33,703 nucleotides of DNA from an uncultured Geobacteraceae bacterium. GTDB taxonomy: Bacteria; Desulfobacterota; Desulfuromonadia; Geobacterales; Pseudopelobacteraceae. The position numbers were made by a program, and so were the translations under genes. This document shows, piece after piece, positions 15,827 to 22,743 of the stretch. Position 1 is the stretch's first letter, and every line of letters begins with the position of its first letter. Under the pieces are notes generated by a model. The model did no database searches, had not been told where the DNA came from, and was given only the letters and a program-made list of their open reading frames with translations. The stretch covers positions 1-33,703 of the forward strand of contig CAIYZD010000163.1 of the NCBI GenBank assembly GCA_903930585.1, given 5' to 3'.

Positions 15827-16106
15827 CAGCCTTAACGCCAGTTTGGGAATTCGTTACGCCGGATTTGACGTAATTGCCCCTCAGCTACAACTAAATGTGC
15901 GTAATTCCCGGCATGACACCGGCGTAAATGCCGATACGGTATGCACAGGCAGAACATTGCTCTATATCAGCCCTGGCATTATTGCAGAGGTCAGCAATCA
16001 GATTTCGCTGTACAGCTTTGTGCAAATTCCTGTTTACCAGGATGTTAACGGAGTTCAACTGGCGCCCCGCTTTATATCTACTGTTGGCGTGCGTTACTCA
16101 TTCTAA
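15810..16106 (+). pseudogene. Outer-membrane barrel gene, C-terminal remnant
   Basis: A frame shifted from the CcdA remnant encodes LKPGNSLNASLGIRY and onward for about 98 residues, with amphipathic strands and a terminal RYSF, the C-terminal signature of an outer-membrane barrel. It has no start codon of its own with a ribosome site, no signal peptide and no early strands. The junction with the CcdA-like gene falls at about 15800-15815. The sequence differs from the intact barrel at 13640, so this was a second barrel gene of the module. Confidence 0.68.
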
Positions 16107-16125
16107 TTGTTTCCGGAGATAAACT

Positions 16126-16470
16126 ATGGTGGTAAAAATCGCAGTTGCAAGCAGTGACGGTATCAACGTAGACCAGCATTTTGGCAGGGCACGAGGTTTC
16201 AGGATTTACCTGCTGCACGATTCCGGGTACGAATACCTGGAGACACGTAACACCGATGCTCCCTGTTCAGGGCAATCGCATGACGACAACGCCCTTGAAC
16301 AGGCAGCGGCCCGAATATCGGATTGCCGGGGTGTTGTGGTTACCCAGATCGGTGCGGGAGCTATAGACGCTCTCATAGGACATCGTGTCATGGCTTTTAC
16401 CTTGCCCGGTACCGTTGAGGAAGCGTTCGCATCACTTATCAAATCAAAACGTTTTGCGACAAGATCATAG
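16126..16470 (+). CDS. NifX/NafY-like (dinitrogenase iron-molybdenum cofactor) protein
   Basis: A 114-aa cytoplasmic protein of the NifB-C/NifX/NafY family. It starts with the family strand VKIAVASSDGINVDQHFGRARGFRIY, in which the HFGRA motif with the conserved histidine is intact, and continues with a RNase-H-like alpha/beta fold (GVVVTQIGAGAIDALI). Members bind Fe-S or Fe-Mo precursor clusters; stand-alone copies in non-nitrogen-fixing genomes have unknown clients. A GGAG site precedes the ATG. It directly follows the barrel remnant. A related, degenerate copy lies at 17120. Confidence 0.85.
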   Translation: MVVKIAVASSDGINVDQHFGRARGFRIYLLHDSGYEYLETRNTDAPCSGQSHDDNALEQAAARISDCRGVVVTQIGAGAIDALIGHRVMAFTLPGTVEEAFASLIKSKRFATRS

Positions 16471-16569
16471 AATTTTCTACCAAACCGGTGAAAAAGGTAT
16501 AGATGTAGACAACTTCGGGGGTCCCCAATATACTTTCAATGCAGTCAAATATTGTAAGGGGGTGAATGT

Positions 16570-16950
16570 ATGAAAAAACTCGTTCTGGTTGTTTGTTCAC
16601 TGCTGTTTGTGGTAATCGCTGCCGGCGCAGTTCTTGCGGCAAAGGGAGCAAAGGAGACCTTTGAAGCCAAGGCCGGTGACACGATTTATGTGTGCGGATG
16701 CGGCACCGGTTGCGACTGCGGCACTCTGGCCACAAAGGGAGGCAAATGCGGTTGCGGCAAAGATCTGGTAAAAAGCACCGTAACCAAGGTAGAAAAAGGA
16801 AAGGTTTTTTTTCAGGTTGACGGCAAAGAGTTTTCGGCACCGGCTAAAGGAAAATATGCCTGCAATTGCGGTGAAGGATGTTGCAGCACGGTCAGCCAAA
16901 AACCGGGTAAGTGTTCCTGTGGCATGAACCTTGTGAAGGTTCAAAAATAG
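16570..16950 (+). CDS. Periplasmic cysteine-rich metal-binding protein
   Basis: A 126-aa exported protein with a signal peptide (MKKLVLVVCSLLFVVIAAGAVLA). The mature part has two copies of one cysteine pattern: VCGCGTGCDCGT with KGGKCGCGKDLVK, then ACNCGEGCCST with KPGKCSCGMNLVK. Each unit ends CxCGxxLVK. The duplication is direct, with about 50 residues between units. This is the form of a heavy-metal (Cu/Zn/Cd/Hg) binding protein, and the neighbouring NosL-like genes make copper plausible. A GGGGG(T)G ribosome site lies before the ATG. No enzymatic motif is present. Confidence 0.75.
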   Translation: MKKLVLVVCSLLFVVIAAGAVLAAKGAKETFEAKAGDTIYVCGCGTGCDCGTLATKGGKCGCGKDLVKSTVTKVEKGKVFFQVDGKEFSAPAKGKYACNCGEGCCSTVSQKPGKCSCGMNLVKVQK

Positions 16951-16980
16951 GATCAGCAAAAAAATGTTTCCCTTTTTTTA

Positions 16981-17092
16981 TTGACAAAGAAGGGTGCAAA
17001 AGACTATAGAATACTAAAACTGTAGATATAGTATCGGCTAACCGGACAACCGGAGGTCACATCATGCTCATGATGCGACCTCCGGTTTTTTT
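16981..17092 (+). promoter_or_regulatory. Leader-terminator element, copy B
   Basis: TTGACA (16981-16986) and TATAGA (17005-17010) lie 18 bp apart. After 31 nt comes the mini-hairpin CCGG-ACAA-CCGG (17042-17053). Its 3' arm is at the same time the beginning of the terminator arm CCGGAGGTC (17050-17058), which pairs with GACCTCCGG (17077-17085) before a run of seven T. The two structures cannot form together, which is the layout of an antiterminator/terminator switch. A 6-bp dyad ATACTA/TAGTAT (17011-17016, 17029-17034) lies near the expected transcript start. The element is 28 bp from the gene at 17120. Confidence 0.72.
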
Positions 17093-17119
17093 GTTTTTCA
17101 GACTTTGCGGAGCAGTTCG

Positions 17120-17518
17120 ATGGGACTTATTGCCATTGCCACCAGTGATGGAGTCACCATTGACGGGCGGCTCGACACTCCCGGCAGCTATGAAATTTAC
17201 TGTTTTGATGATTACAGGGAATATACCCTGAAAGAACGGCGCACTACGCAACGACATGTTCCTGGCCGAAATCATCAGGTGCTGCCGCAGGAGGCAGCGC
17301 TTCTCCTTGCAGACGTTCAGCTGGTGCTGGTGACCTCTGTACTGCGCGAAACTGAATTGTTTTTGCTTACCAGGGGAATAATGGTTGTGGCCGTTAAAGG
17401 AAGTGTCAGCGAGGCACTGGAAGCGTATCACCGCAGAGGCCGGTTCCTTGACGAACTTCTTGGAAAGCTCCAGCGACCCGTAAAAAAGCATCCGACAGAT
17501 TTGAACTACATCCGGTAA
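17120..17518 (+). CDS. Degenerate NifX-like protein
   Basis: A 132-aa protein whose start MGLIAIATSDGVTIDGRLDTPGSYEIYCFDD aligns with the NifX-like protein at 16126, and whose second half (VQLVLVTSVLRETELFLLTRGIMVVAVKGSVSEALEAY) follows the same fold. The conserved DQHFGRA segment is replaced by DGRLDTP, so the key histidine is missing and cluster binding in the usual way is doubtful. The ATG at 17120 with GGAG nine bases upstream is chosen; a TTG at 17105 is possible. It is first behind leader B, ahead of the tautomerase, DUF1847 and nitroreductase genes. Confidence 0.68.
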   Translation: MGLIAIATSDGVTIDGRLDTPGSYEIYCFDDYREYTLKERRTTQRHVPGRNHQVLPQEAALLLADVQLVLVTSVLRETELFLLTRGIMVVAVKGSVSEALEAYHRRGRFLDELLGKLQRPVKKHPTDLNYIR

Positions 17519-17555
17519 TTCCGGATAATCACCATACAACGAGGAGAATATCACC

Positions 17556-17744
17556 ATGCCAATCGTCAATATCGACATTGCAAGCAAGCTTTCAAAGGAG
17601 CAGAAATCGGCACTGGTAAAAGGAGTTACTGCAAGCATCATCGAAGTAACCAAGTCCCCCGATCACTCCGTGACCATTATCATCAACGAAGTGGAGCGTG
17701 ACAACATTGCCAAGGCCGGCGTCCTCTTTTCCGACCGCACCTGA
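17556..17744 (+). CDS. 4-oxalocrotonate tautomerase-like protein
   Basis: A 62-aa protein of the tautomerase superfamily. The catalytic N-terminal proline is present (MPIVNIDIA), and the length is that of the small hexameric 4-OT group. The end NEVERDNIAKAGVLFSDR matches the family's C-terminal pattern (usually DNW..GG). Members tautomerise or dehalogenate unsaturated acids; the natural substrate cannot be inferred. A GAGGAG site lies before the ATG. It is probably in one operon with the NifX-like gene upstream and DUF1847 downstream. Confidence 0.85.
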   Translation: MPIVNIDIASKLSKEQKSALVKGVTASIIEVTKSPDHSVTIIINEVERDNIAKAGVLFSDRT

Positions 17745-17794
17745 CGGTAACAAGCTGACCGAATCGCCTGTTCGGAAACGAAAGGATAATTACC

Positions 17795-18415
17795 ATGTGC
17801 GATAGCAGCATTTCATTTACGTGCGGAGAGTGCACCACTCTCAACTGTTCCAAGCAAAACTCGGAGTACCCGGAAGATTGCCTGACGTTGGCTCTGGATA
17901 ACGAAGAGTTACAAAAAATCATCCGTATCTACAAGGAAGATCCGATTGATGCTTCCTATTCACTGGCTGCCGCGGAATTGGTCAAATCGGGTTATGGCAC
18001 TCTGAGTCGTGTAGAAGAGGTCGCAGCGTTTGCCAAAAATCTCGGAGCAAAGAAAATCGGTATTGCCAGCTGTGTCGGCCTTGTCAAGGAGACTCACCAG
18101 TTCATACGCTATCTCAAATCGGAAGGACTGGACAGTTACTGTGTCCTCTGTAAGGTCGGAGCGGTAGATAAGGGCGAGATCGGCCTTCCGGAACGCGTCA
18201 GAAGAAAAGAAGGGGCGCACGAATCCATCTGCAATCCGGTGCTCCAGGCGTTCATCCTTGAGAAGGAAAAAACCGACCTGAATGTGATCGTCGGACTCTG
18301 CGTCGGCCATGACTCGCTCTTCATTAAGCATTCGGCAGCACCGGTCACCTACCTGATCGTCAAGGACCGGGTCCACAAACACAACCCTGTCGCGGGGTTG
18401 CCTGTTGAGGGATGA
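17795..18415 (+). CDS. DUF1847 metal-binding protein
   Basis: A 206-aa cytoplasmic protein of the DUF1847 family. Typical features are the N-terminal cysteine pairs CGECTTLNC, the middle CVGLVKETH and CVLCKVGAVDK, CNPVLQA, and the well-conserved C-terminal block GLCVGHDSLFIKHSAAPVTYLIVKDRVHKHNPVAG. Seven or more cysteines suggest a metal or Fe-S site. No biochemical role has been established for this family that I can recall. It lies between the tautomerase and a nitroreductase in a run of short redox genes. AAAGGA precedes the ATG. Its stop codon falls inside a GAGGGAT triple repeat. Confidence 0.85.
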   Translation: MCDSSISFTCGECTTLNCSKQNSEYPEDCLTLALDNEELQKIIRIYKEDPIDASYSLAAAELVKSGYGTLSRVEEVAAFAKNLGAKKIGIASCVGLVKETHQFIRYLKSEGLDSYCVLCKVGAVDKGEIGLPERVRRKEGAHESICNPVLQAFILEKEKTDLNVIVGLCVGHDSLFIKHSAAPVTYLIVKDRVHKHNPVAGLPVEG

Positions 18416-18427
18416 GGGATGAGGGAT
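18407..18427 (+). repeat. Heptamer tandem repeat (GAGGGAT x3)
   Basis: Three exact copies of GAGGGAT cover the last codons and stop (18413-18415) of the DUF1847 gene. Copy-number change by slippage would alter the C-terminus by one or two residues. A similar AGGTTGA array is at 2825. Confidence 0.8.
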
Positions 18428-18441
18428 GATATTAATATCAT
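18426..18441. promoter_or_regulatory. Perfect 16-bp palindrome, possible operator
   Basis: ATGATATTAATATCAT is an exact palindrome 32 bp before the nitroreductase start at 18473. It could be a binding site for a dimeric repressor, or a small hairpin. No clear -35/-10 pair was identified next to it. Confidence 0.4.
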
Positions 18442-18472
18442 TACCGAAATTCAGAAATAAGGAGATTATTAA

Positions 18473-19021
18473 ATGGAACTTTTTGAAGCAATCAAGCAGC
18501 GTTACAGTTACCGGGGCGCATATCGGCAGACAGCGGTACCGGAAGAAGATCTGCGAAAAATCGTCCAGGCAGGCCTGGATGCCCCTACCGGCAAAAACCT
18601 CCAGACCACGCAATTTATTATCATCAATGATCCGGAGACGCTTACCCGGGTGAAAGCGGTCTTTTCAGGGCAGCCCTTTATCGCCACCGCCCAGGCGTTT
18701 ATTGCCGCGTTCTACGATCTGGCTGAGCAGGCGGCATCGGAATATCCATACACGTTCGAAGTCGAGGATACTTCGGCTGCCGTGCAAAATATCCTGTTGG
18801 CCATAACCGGGCTCGGCTATGCCTCCGTCTGGCTCGACGGCGTGCTCAGGAACGAGCAGCGTGCCGAAAAAATAGGTGAGGTTCTTGGTTTGCCGGCATC
18901 GAAAAAAGTGCGGATTCTGCTGCCGGTAGGCGTGCCCATTGAAGAAGGGCCTCGCAAGCAGAAACAGACATTTGGAGAGCGAGTCTGGTTTAATACATGG
19001 ACACAACCCGTCAAACAGTGA
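18473..19021 (+). CDS. Nitroreductase family protein, copy 1
   Basis: A 182-aa FMN-dependent oxidoreductase of the nitroreductase family. The N-terminal FMN-binding pattern IKQRYSYRGAYRQTAVPEEDLRKIVQAGLDAPTGKNLQ and the later GLGYASVWLDG segment are typical. Family members reduce nitro groups, quinones, flavins or enoyl bonds with NAD(P)H. An AAGGAG site lies before the ATG. It follows DUF1847 by 57 bp across the palindrome. Two further nitroreductases lie at 23342 (minus strand) and 25806, with only modest identity to this one. Confidence 0.88.
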   Translation: MELFEAIKQRYSYRGAYRQTAVPEEDLRKIVQAGLDAPTGKNLQTTQFIIINDPETLTRVKAVFSGQPFIATAQAFIAAFYDLAEQAASEYPYTFEVEDTSAAVQNILLAITGLGYASVWLDGVLRNEQRAEKIGEVLGLPASKKVRILLPVGVPIEEGPRKQKQTFGERVWFNTWTQPVKQ

Positions 19022-19036
19022 AATCTCTTTTAACAG

Positions 19037-19591
19037 ATGACTCATGTAAATCAGCATTATGACCTTCAACGAATTACCGTTATAGGCACCAGTTGTTCAG
19101 GCAAATCGACCTATGCCCGACAGCTATCCGAAGTTCTCAAACAGCCGCACATAGAGCTTGATGCACTGCATTGGGGCCCAAACTGGACACCGCAACCACC
19201 GGAGCAGTTCCAAAGATGCGTTACTGAAGCAGCAGCCCGTGAGCGGTGGATCATTGACGGAAACTACAGCAAGGTTCGGGACACGGTACTACAACAGGCA
19301 ACAATATTGATCTGGCTGAACTACAGTTTCTCCACGGTGTTCAGCCGGGCACTGATTCGTACCATCCGGCGCTCGCTGTATGCCGAAAAACTCTTTTCCG
19401 GCAACCGCGAAACCATTGCAAAATCATTTTTCAGCACGGAATCGATCCTCTGGTGGGTTATCACCACGTACCGGCGCCGACGCAGAGAGTATCGACAACT
19501 CCGGGAGTCGAGCCGCTATCCGCACCTCTCCTGGCTTGAGTTTCGCCATCCGAAGGAAGCGAATCAATTTATCGCCGGACTATCACATTAG
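19037..19591 (+). CDS. P-loop kinase-like protein (adenylate kinase/FlaR-related)
   Basis: A 184-aa cytoplasmic P-loop protein. The Walker A motif GTSCSGKST is near residue 17, followed by ARQLSEVLKQPHIELDALHWGPNW, a pattern seen in DNA-topology-modulation (FlaR-like) and adenylate-kinase-like proteins. IIDGNY and the Arg-rich lid RRSLYAEKLF are also typical. The substrate is unknown. The start is 15 bp after the nitroreductase stop; the ribosome site is weak, so translation may depend on the upstream gene. Confidence 0.8.
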   Translation: MTHVNQHYDLQRITVIGTSCSGKSTYARQLSEVLKQPHIELDALHWGPNWTPQPPEQFQRCVTEAAARERWIIDGNYSKVRDTVLQQATILIWLNYSFSTVFSRALIRTIRRSLYAEKLFSGNRETIAKSFFSTESILWWVITTYRRRRREYRQLRESSRYPHLSWLEFRHPKEANQFIAGLSH

Positions 19592-19603
19592 AAATGAGAA
19601 TTT

Positions 19604-20155
19604 ATGAAGAAAACGGTATCCATCATTAGCATATTCTTACTCGCAATAACTGTATCCGTATCGGTATTTGCCGGAACCACTGCGGTTCAAACAAGCGGAA
19701 TCGAATTGCCCGAGAAATGTGACAAGTGCGGTATGAGCCGGATAAAGTTTGCCCACAGCCGTGTACTGGTAGAGTTTGAAGACGGGAGCACCGGAGGGGC
19801 TTGCAGCATTACCTGCGCGTCATACGATATTCGTCAAAAATCGACGAAAAAAGTGAAGCGGCTTCTGGTTGCCGATTATGATGACAGCAAGGTGCTCATA
19901 GATGTCCACGACGCGGTATGGGTGACCGGCGGTAACCTGCCGGGTGTGATGACCAAAATTCCCAAATGGGCCTTTACCAAAAAAGAGGCGGCAGAGCGCT
20001 TCATCAGTTTGCATAGCGGCAAAATCGCCACATTTGACGAGGTGATCGTGGCAGCCAAGCAGGAAACCTGCAAATGCGGAAAACATGGCAACAAAAACGA
20101 CGGAAAAGCTAAACATGGTGATGACGAGGTACCGTGTCATAGCCAGAAATTGTAA
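19604..20155 (+). CDS. NosL-like exported metal-binding protein, copy 3
   Basis: A 183-aa protein with a signal peptide (to VFAG, about residue 24) and the NosL core: CDKCGM (Cys39, Cys42), HSRVLVEFEDG and GACSITC (Cys67, Cys71). The C-terminal tail is extended and holds more metal ligands (ETCKCGKHGN, KAKHGDDEVPCHSQ). It differs from both copy 1 (His-rich tail) and copy 2 (no tail). It is 12 bp after the kinase-like gene and 8 bp before the RarD gene. A dedicated metal chaperone role remains an inference. Confidence 0.82.
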   Translation: MKKTVSIISIFLLAITVSVSVFAGTTAVQTSGIELPEKCDKCGMSRIKFAHSRVLVEFEDGSTGGACSITCASYDIRQKSTKKVKRLLVADYDDSKVLIDVHDAVWVTGGNLPGVMTKIPKWAFTKKEAAERFISLHSGKIATFDEVIVAAKQETCKCGKHGNKNDGKAKHGDDEVPCHSQKL

Positions 20156-20163
20156 GAGAAATT

Positions 20164-21105
20164 GTGTTGTCAGGCATTAGTTCTTCCTCAGTATCCGAAG
20201 CACGTACCGGTTTTTTCTATGCGCTGGCAGCGTATACCACATGGGGATTAACTCCACTGTATTTTAAAGCGCTTGTCGGAATTGGAGCGATTGAAATTCT
20301 AGCTCATCGCATCGTTTGGTCGGCACTCCTGTTGCTGATAGTTATTGTCTGCACAGGAAGGGTTGAACGCTTGCAACGGCTATTCAGGCAACCGGGCTTG
20401 ATTGCCACACTTACCATTACCGCACTTTTGATCGGCAGCAATTGGCCGGTTTATATCATTGCTGTACAGCATGGCGAAATCTTGCAGGCGAGCCTCGGAT
20501 ACTTTATCAACCCGCTGGTCTCGGTACTGCTTGGTCGTTTTCTGCTGGGTGAACGGCTTGGAATGGTGCAATGGATCAGTATTGCCCTGGCTGCATCCGG
20601 TGTGCTCTGCCTCAGTACAGGTGTGGGGCGCATTCCGTGGATTTCACTTTTTCTTGCGATAAGTTTCGCCCTCTATGGCTACTTTCGCAAGAGAACACCG
20701 GTCGGGCCATTGGAAGGGCTGGCAGCGGAAACAGCTGTGCTACTGGTTCCGGCGGTCATATATCTAGCCTATCTTGTCTTCTTGGGAAAAGCGGCGTTTC
20801 CTTCCCATTCAGTCTCTTTGAATGTGTTGTTCCCGCTGGCCGGCGTTGTAACCTCGGTGCCGCTACTCATGTTTGCGGCAGCCGCCCGGCGACTACGACT
20901 CGTCACTATCGGGCTGATGCAGTATATCGCGCCAACCATTTCACTCCTGTTGGCATTGTTCTACTACCACGAACCGTTCGGTCGCATTCAACTAACCAGC
21001 TTCATCCTCATCTGGAGCGGACTGGCACTGCTCACCGTTGATGCAATCAGGAGCCATGCACGCCGTAAAGTCACGGTAAACGAGTGCATTCAGGAAACCG
21101 CGTAA
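20164..21105 (+). CDS. rarD: RarD-type EamA-family transporter
   Basis: A 313-aa inner-membrane protein with ten predicted helices in two EamA halves. GFFYALAAYTTWGLTPLYFKAL at the start and GSNWPVYIIAVQHGEILQASLGYFINPLVSVLLG in the middle are hallmarks of the RarD (chloramphenicol-sensitive) subgroup. Members are believed to export small metabolites; no substrate is proven for RarD. It starts with GTG and closely follows NosL copy 3. It ends before a small stem at 21133 and the Nfu gene. Confidence 0.9.
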   Translation: MLSGISSSSVSEARTGFFYALAAYTTWGLTPLYFKALVGIGAIEILAHRIVWSALLLLIVIVCTGRVERLQRLFRQPGLIATLTITALLIGSNWPVYIIAVQHGEILQASLGYFINPLVSVLLGRFLLGERLGMVQWISIALAASGVLCLSTGVGRIPWISLFLAISFALYGYFRKRTPVGPLEGLAAETAVLLVPAVIYLAYLVFLGKAAFPSHSVSLNVLFPLAGVVTSVPLLMFAAAARRLRLVTIGLMQYIAPTISLLLALFYYHEPFGRIQLTSFILIWSGLALLTVDAIRSHARRKVTVNECIQETA

Positions 21106-21132
21106 TACAAGTATATTTCTATCCATAACAGC

Positions 21133-21148
21133 CCGTACGCAGGTACGG
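21133..21148 (+). other. Small hairpin between rarD and nfu
   Basis: CCGTAC (21133-21138) and GTACGG (21143-21148) form a 6-bp stem with a GCAG loop, followed by TCTTAC. It could be a weak terminator of rarD or an RNA stability element. Confidence 0.4.
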
Positions 21149-21173
21149 TCTTACAAACCAAGGAGGACATACT

Positions 21174-21395
21174 ATGTCAGCAGAAATCGAAAAAGCATTG
21201 GATCTTATTCGCCCGGGGCTTCAGGCCGACGGCGGCAACGTTGAACTGGTCGAGGTAACGGAAGAAGACGTCGTCAAGGTGAAGTTGACCGGAGCATGCG
21301 GCTGTTGTCCCATGTCAGCACAGACGCTCAAGTTCGGTGTTGAGAAAACTCTCAAGGAGAAGGTTCCCAGCGTTACTGCTGTCGTAGCGGTGTAG
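21174..21395 (+). CDS. NifU C-terminal (Nfu) Fe-S scaffold protein
   Basis: A 73-aa protein that is the stand-alone NifU C-terminal domain. IRPGLQADGGNVELVEV and the cluster-binding GACGCCPMSAQTLKFGVEKTL are present, with the CxxC pair intact. It assembles or carries a [4Fe-4S] cluster to client enzymes. An AAGGAGG site lies before the ATG. Clients could include the cluster enzymes encoded upstream (activase and HgdB-like) but no coupling is shown. The length is typical for Nfu-only proteins. Confidence 0.93.
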   Translation: MSAEIEKALDLIRPGLQADGGNVELVEVTEEDVVKVKLTGACGCCPMSAQTLKFGVEKTLKEKVPSVTAVVAV

Positions 21396-21483
21396 CGTGA
21401 CGGGGATTCCCCCTTCAACTGCACGTTTTCCAGCCTTGCAGCATCGCAATTTCTCATATATACAACCCTTTGGAGGATAATGA

Positions 21484-22134
21484 ATGAAAGCCATCGCAAT
21501 AAACGGAAGTCCGAGAAAAACATGGAACACGGCAACCCTGCTGAACAAGGCGCTGGAAGGGGCAGCGGTTCATGGAGCGGATATGGAGATCGTCCACTTG
21601 TACGATCTCACCTACAAGGGATGCGTGAGCTGCTTCGCCTGTAAGACCCGCGGCGGCCCCAGCTATGGAAAATGCGGTTACAAGGACGACCTGACCCCTC
21701 TTCTGGAGAAAATCGCCACGGCAGACATCCTGTTGATCGGTTCACCGATCTATTTCGGCACGGTGACCGGTGAAACGCGCTCGTTTCTGGAACGGCTCCT
21801 CTTCCCTTACGGAACCTATACCGAGCCGCCGCAGAACCTTTTTCCCGGCACTATCAGGAGCGGCTTGATCTACACGATGAACGTCAAGGAGGAACTGGCT
21901 GAAACTAATGGCTATTTCCAACATCTGGGCAACAATGAGCGGGTATTGCAGCAGCGCTTCGGCTCCGCCGAATCTCTCTACAGCTTTGATACATATCAGT
22001 TCGACGACTACGCAAAAGTGGTGGCCGACCGTTTCGATCCGTTACTGAAAGCAAAGCGGCGACAGGAAGTGTTTCCGGTCGATTGCCAAAAGGCGTTTGA
22101 GTTGGGGGCGAGGCTGGCACAAGATAACGGGTAA
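21484..22134 (+). CDS. NADPH-dependent FMN reductase / iron-sulfur flavoprotein-like
   Basis: A 216-aa flavodoxin-fold protein. The N-terminus MKAIAINGSPRKTWNTATLLNKALEG is the FMN phosphate loop. CVSCFACKTRGGPSYGKCGYKDDL is the cysteine segment seen in iron-sulfur flavoproteins and related NAD(P)H-quinone/FMN reductases, and GSPIYFGTVTGETRSFLERL is the FMN-isoalloxazine loop. It likely shuttles electrons in the cytoplasm. TTGGAGGA lies before the ATG. It is followed by a short MFS remnant. Confidence 0.87.
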   Translation: MKAIAINGSPRKTWNTATLLNKALEGAAVHGADMEIVHLYDLTYKGCVSCFACKTRGGPSYGKCGYKDDLTPLLEKIATADILLIGSPIYFGTVTGETRSFLERLLFPYGTYTEPPQNLFPGTIRSGLIYTMNVKEELAETNGYFQHLGNNERVLQQRFGSAESLYSFDTYQFDDYAKVVADRFDPLLKAKRRQEVFPVDCQKAFELGARLAQDNG

Positions 22135-22148
22135 ATTCTTTGAACAAT

Positions 22149-22223
22149 ATGAAACAAAACATCACCGTGCTCGTCATCGGCCAGACCCTGCTCCTGACAA
22201 TCAGTTCCACCGTGGTACAGTAA
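22149..22223 (+). pseudogene. MFS transporter N-terminal remnant
   Basis: ATG 22149 opens a 24-residue frame, MKQNITVLVIGQTLLLTISS and four more residues, ending at TAA 22221. The hydrophobic start with GQTLLLTISSTVV is like the first helix of a group of MFS transporters. The rest of such a gene (about 380 residues) is absent. The following bases to about 22318 contain an unrelated short tail (KTQISMNPELSNGSLVVIEE onward) that may be the other side of a deletion. The identification rests on one helix only. Confidence 0.4.
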
Positions 22224-22376
22224 CCGTATCGAAAACTCAGATCTCAATGAATCCGGAGCTTTCCAATGGATCGCTTGTTGTCATTGAAGAGAACAGAATA
22301 CGCGTCAGGACTCTATGAACGTATTTTAGGTTGACTTCCGGATGACATGCTTATCCGATCTCTTTTTGTTGCTATT

Positions 22377-22408
22377 TACAGGGATAAAAGGGATGAAGGG
22401 GATAAAAC
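22377..22408 (+). repeat. Dispersed repeat, copy 1 (GGGATAAAAGGGATGAAGG type)
   Basis: The stretch ACAGGGATAAAAGGGATGAA and its flank is nearly the exact reverse complement of 29141-29170 (one mismatch over about 29 bases), and both lie beside the string AGCATTTGAA. A shorter relative is at 26733-26790. This is a small dispersed intergenic repeat family. Confidence 0.7.
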
Positions 22409-22425
22409 CTTTAAAAAGCATTTGA

Positions 22426-22553
22426 ACCGCAAAGACGCTAATAACGCAAAGGAAAATCAATCAGCTATCTACCCAGAACCCTTCACCTGATTGATTCAGA
22501 TTTTTAACTTCATAAGTATATGAATTTCTTTGCGCACTTTGCGTCTTTGCGGT
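22426..22553. repeat. Intergenic inverted repeat with CGCAAAGACGC arms
   Basis: The arm beginning ACCGCAAAGACGC (22426-22450) is repeated in inverted form, ending GCGTCTTTGCGGT (22527-22553). The 75 bp between hold no gene. The stretch 22224-22743, about 520 bp, contains only this repeat, the GGGATAA repeat and an unassigned tail. Similar arms are common between genes in related genomes by my recollection. Function is unknown. Confidence 0.7.
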
Positions 22554-22743
22554 GAAAAACTGCCTATTTTTTAGTTATAAAGGTGTTCTTCAGCAGCTTA
22601 ACAGCTACAGCAGGGGTACGAGGGTAAGACAGCAACTCTTTACATCCAATTATAAAATAATTAGAATAAACCATATATTTGTGTTGGAGGTCAAACGTAT
22701 GCAGACGGTGATATGTCATGGAAGACGAGAGGAATATGAATAC

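Noticed and set aside
22426-22553. CRISPR-like array
   Set aside because: Only two arms in inverted orientation are present, with no regularly spaced direct repeats or cas genes.
22552-22743. Extended phosphatase start at 22552
   Set aside because: The added residues are unconserved and cover the inverted repeat; ATG 22744 has a ribosome site and begins at the conserved strand.
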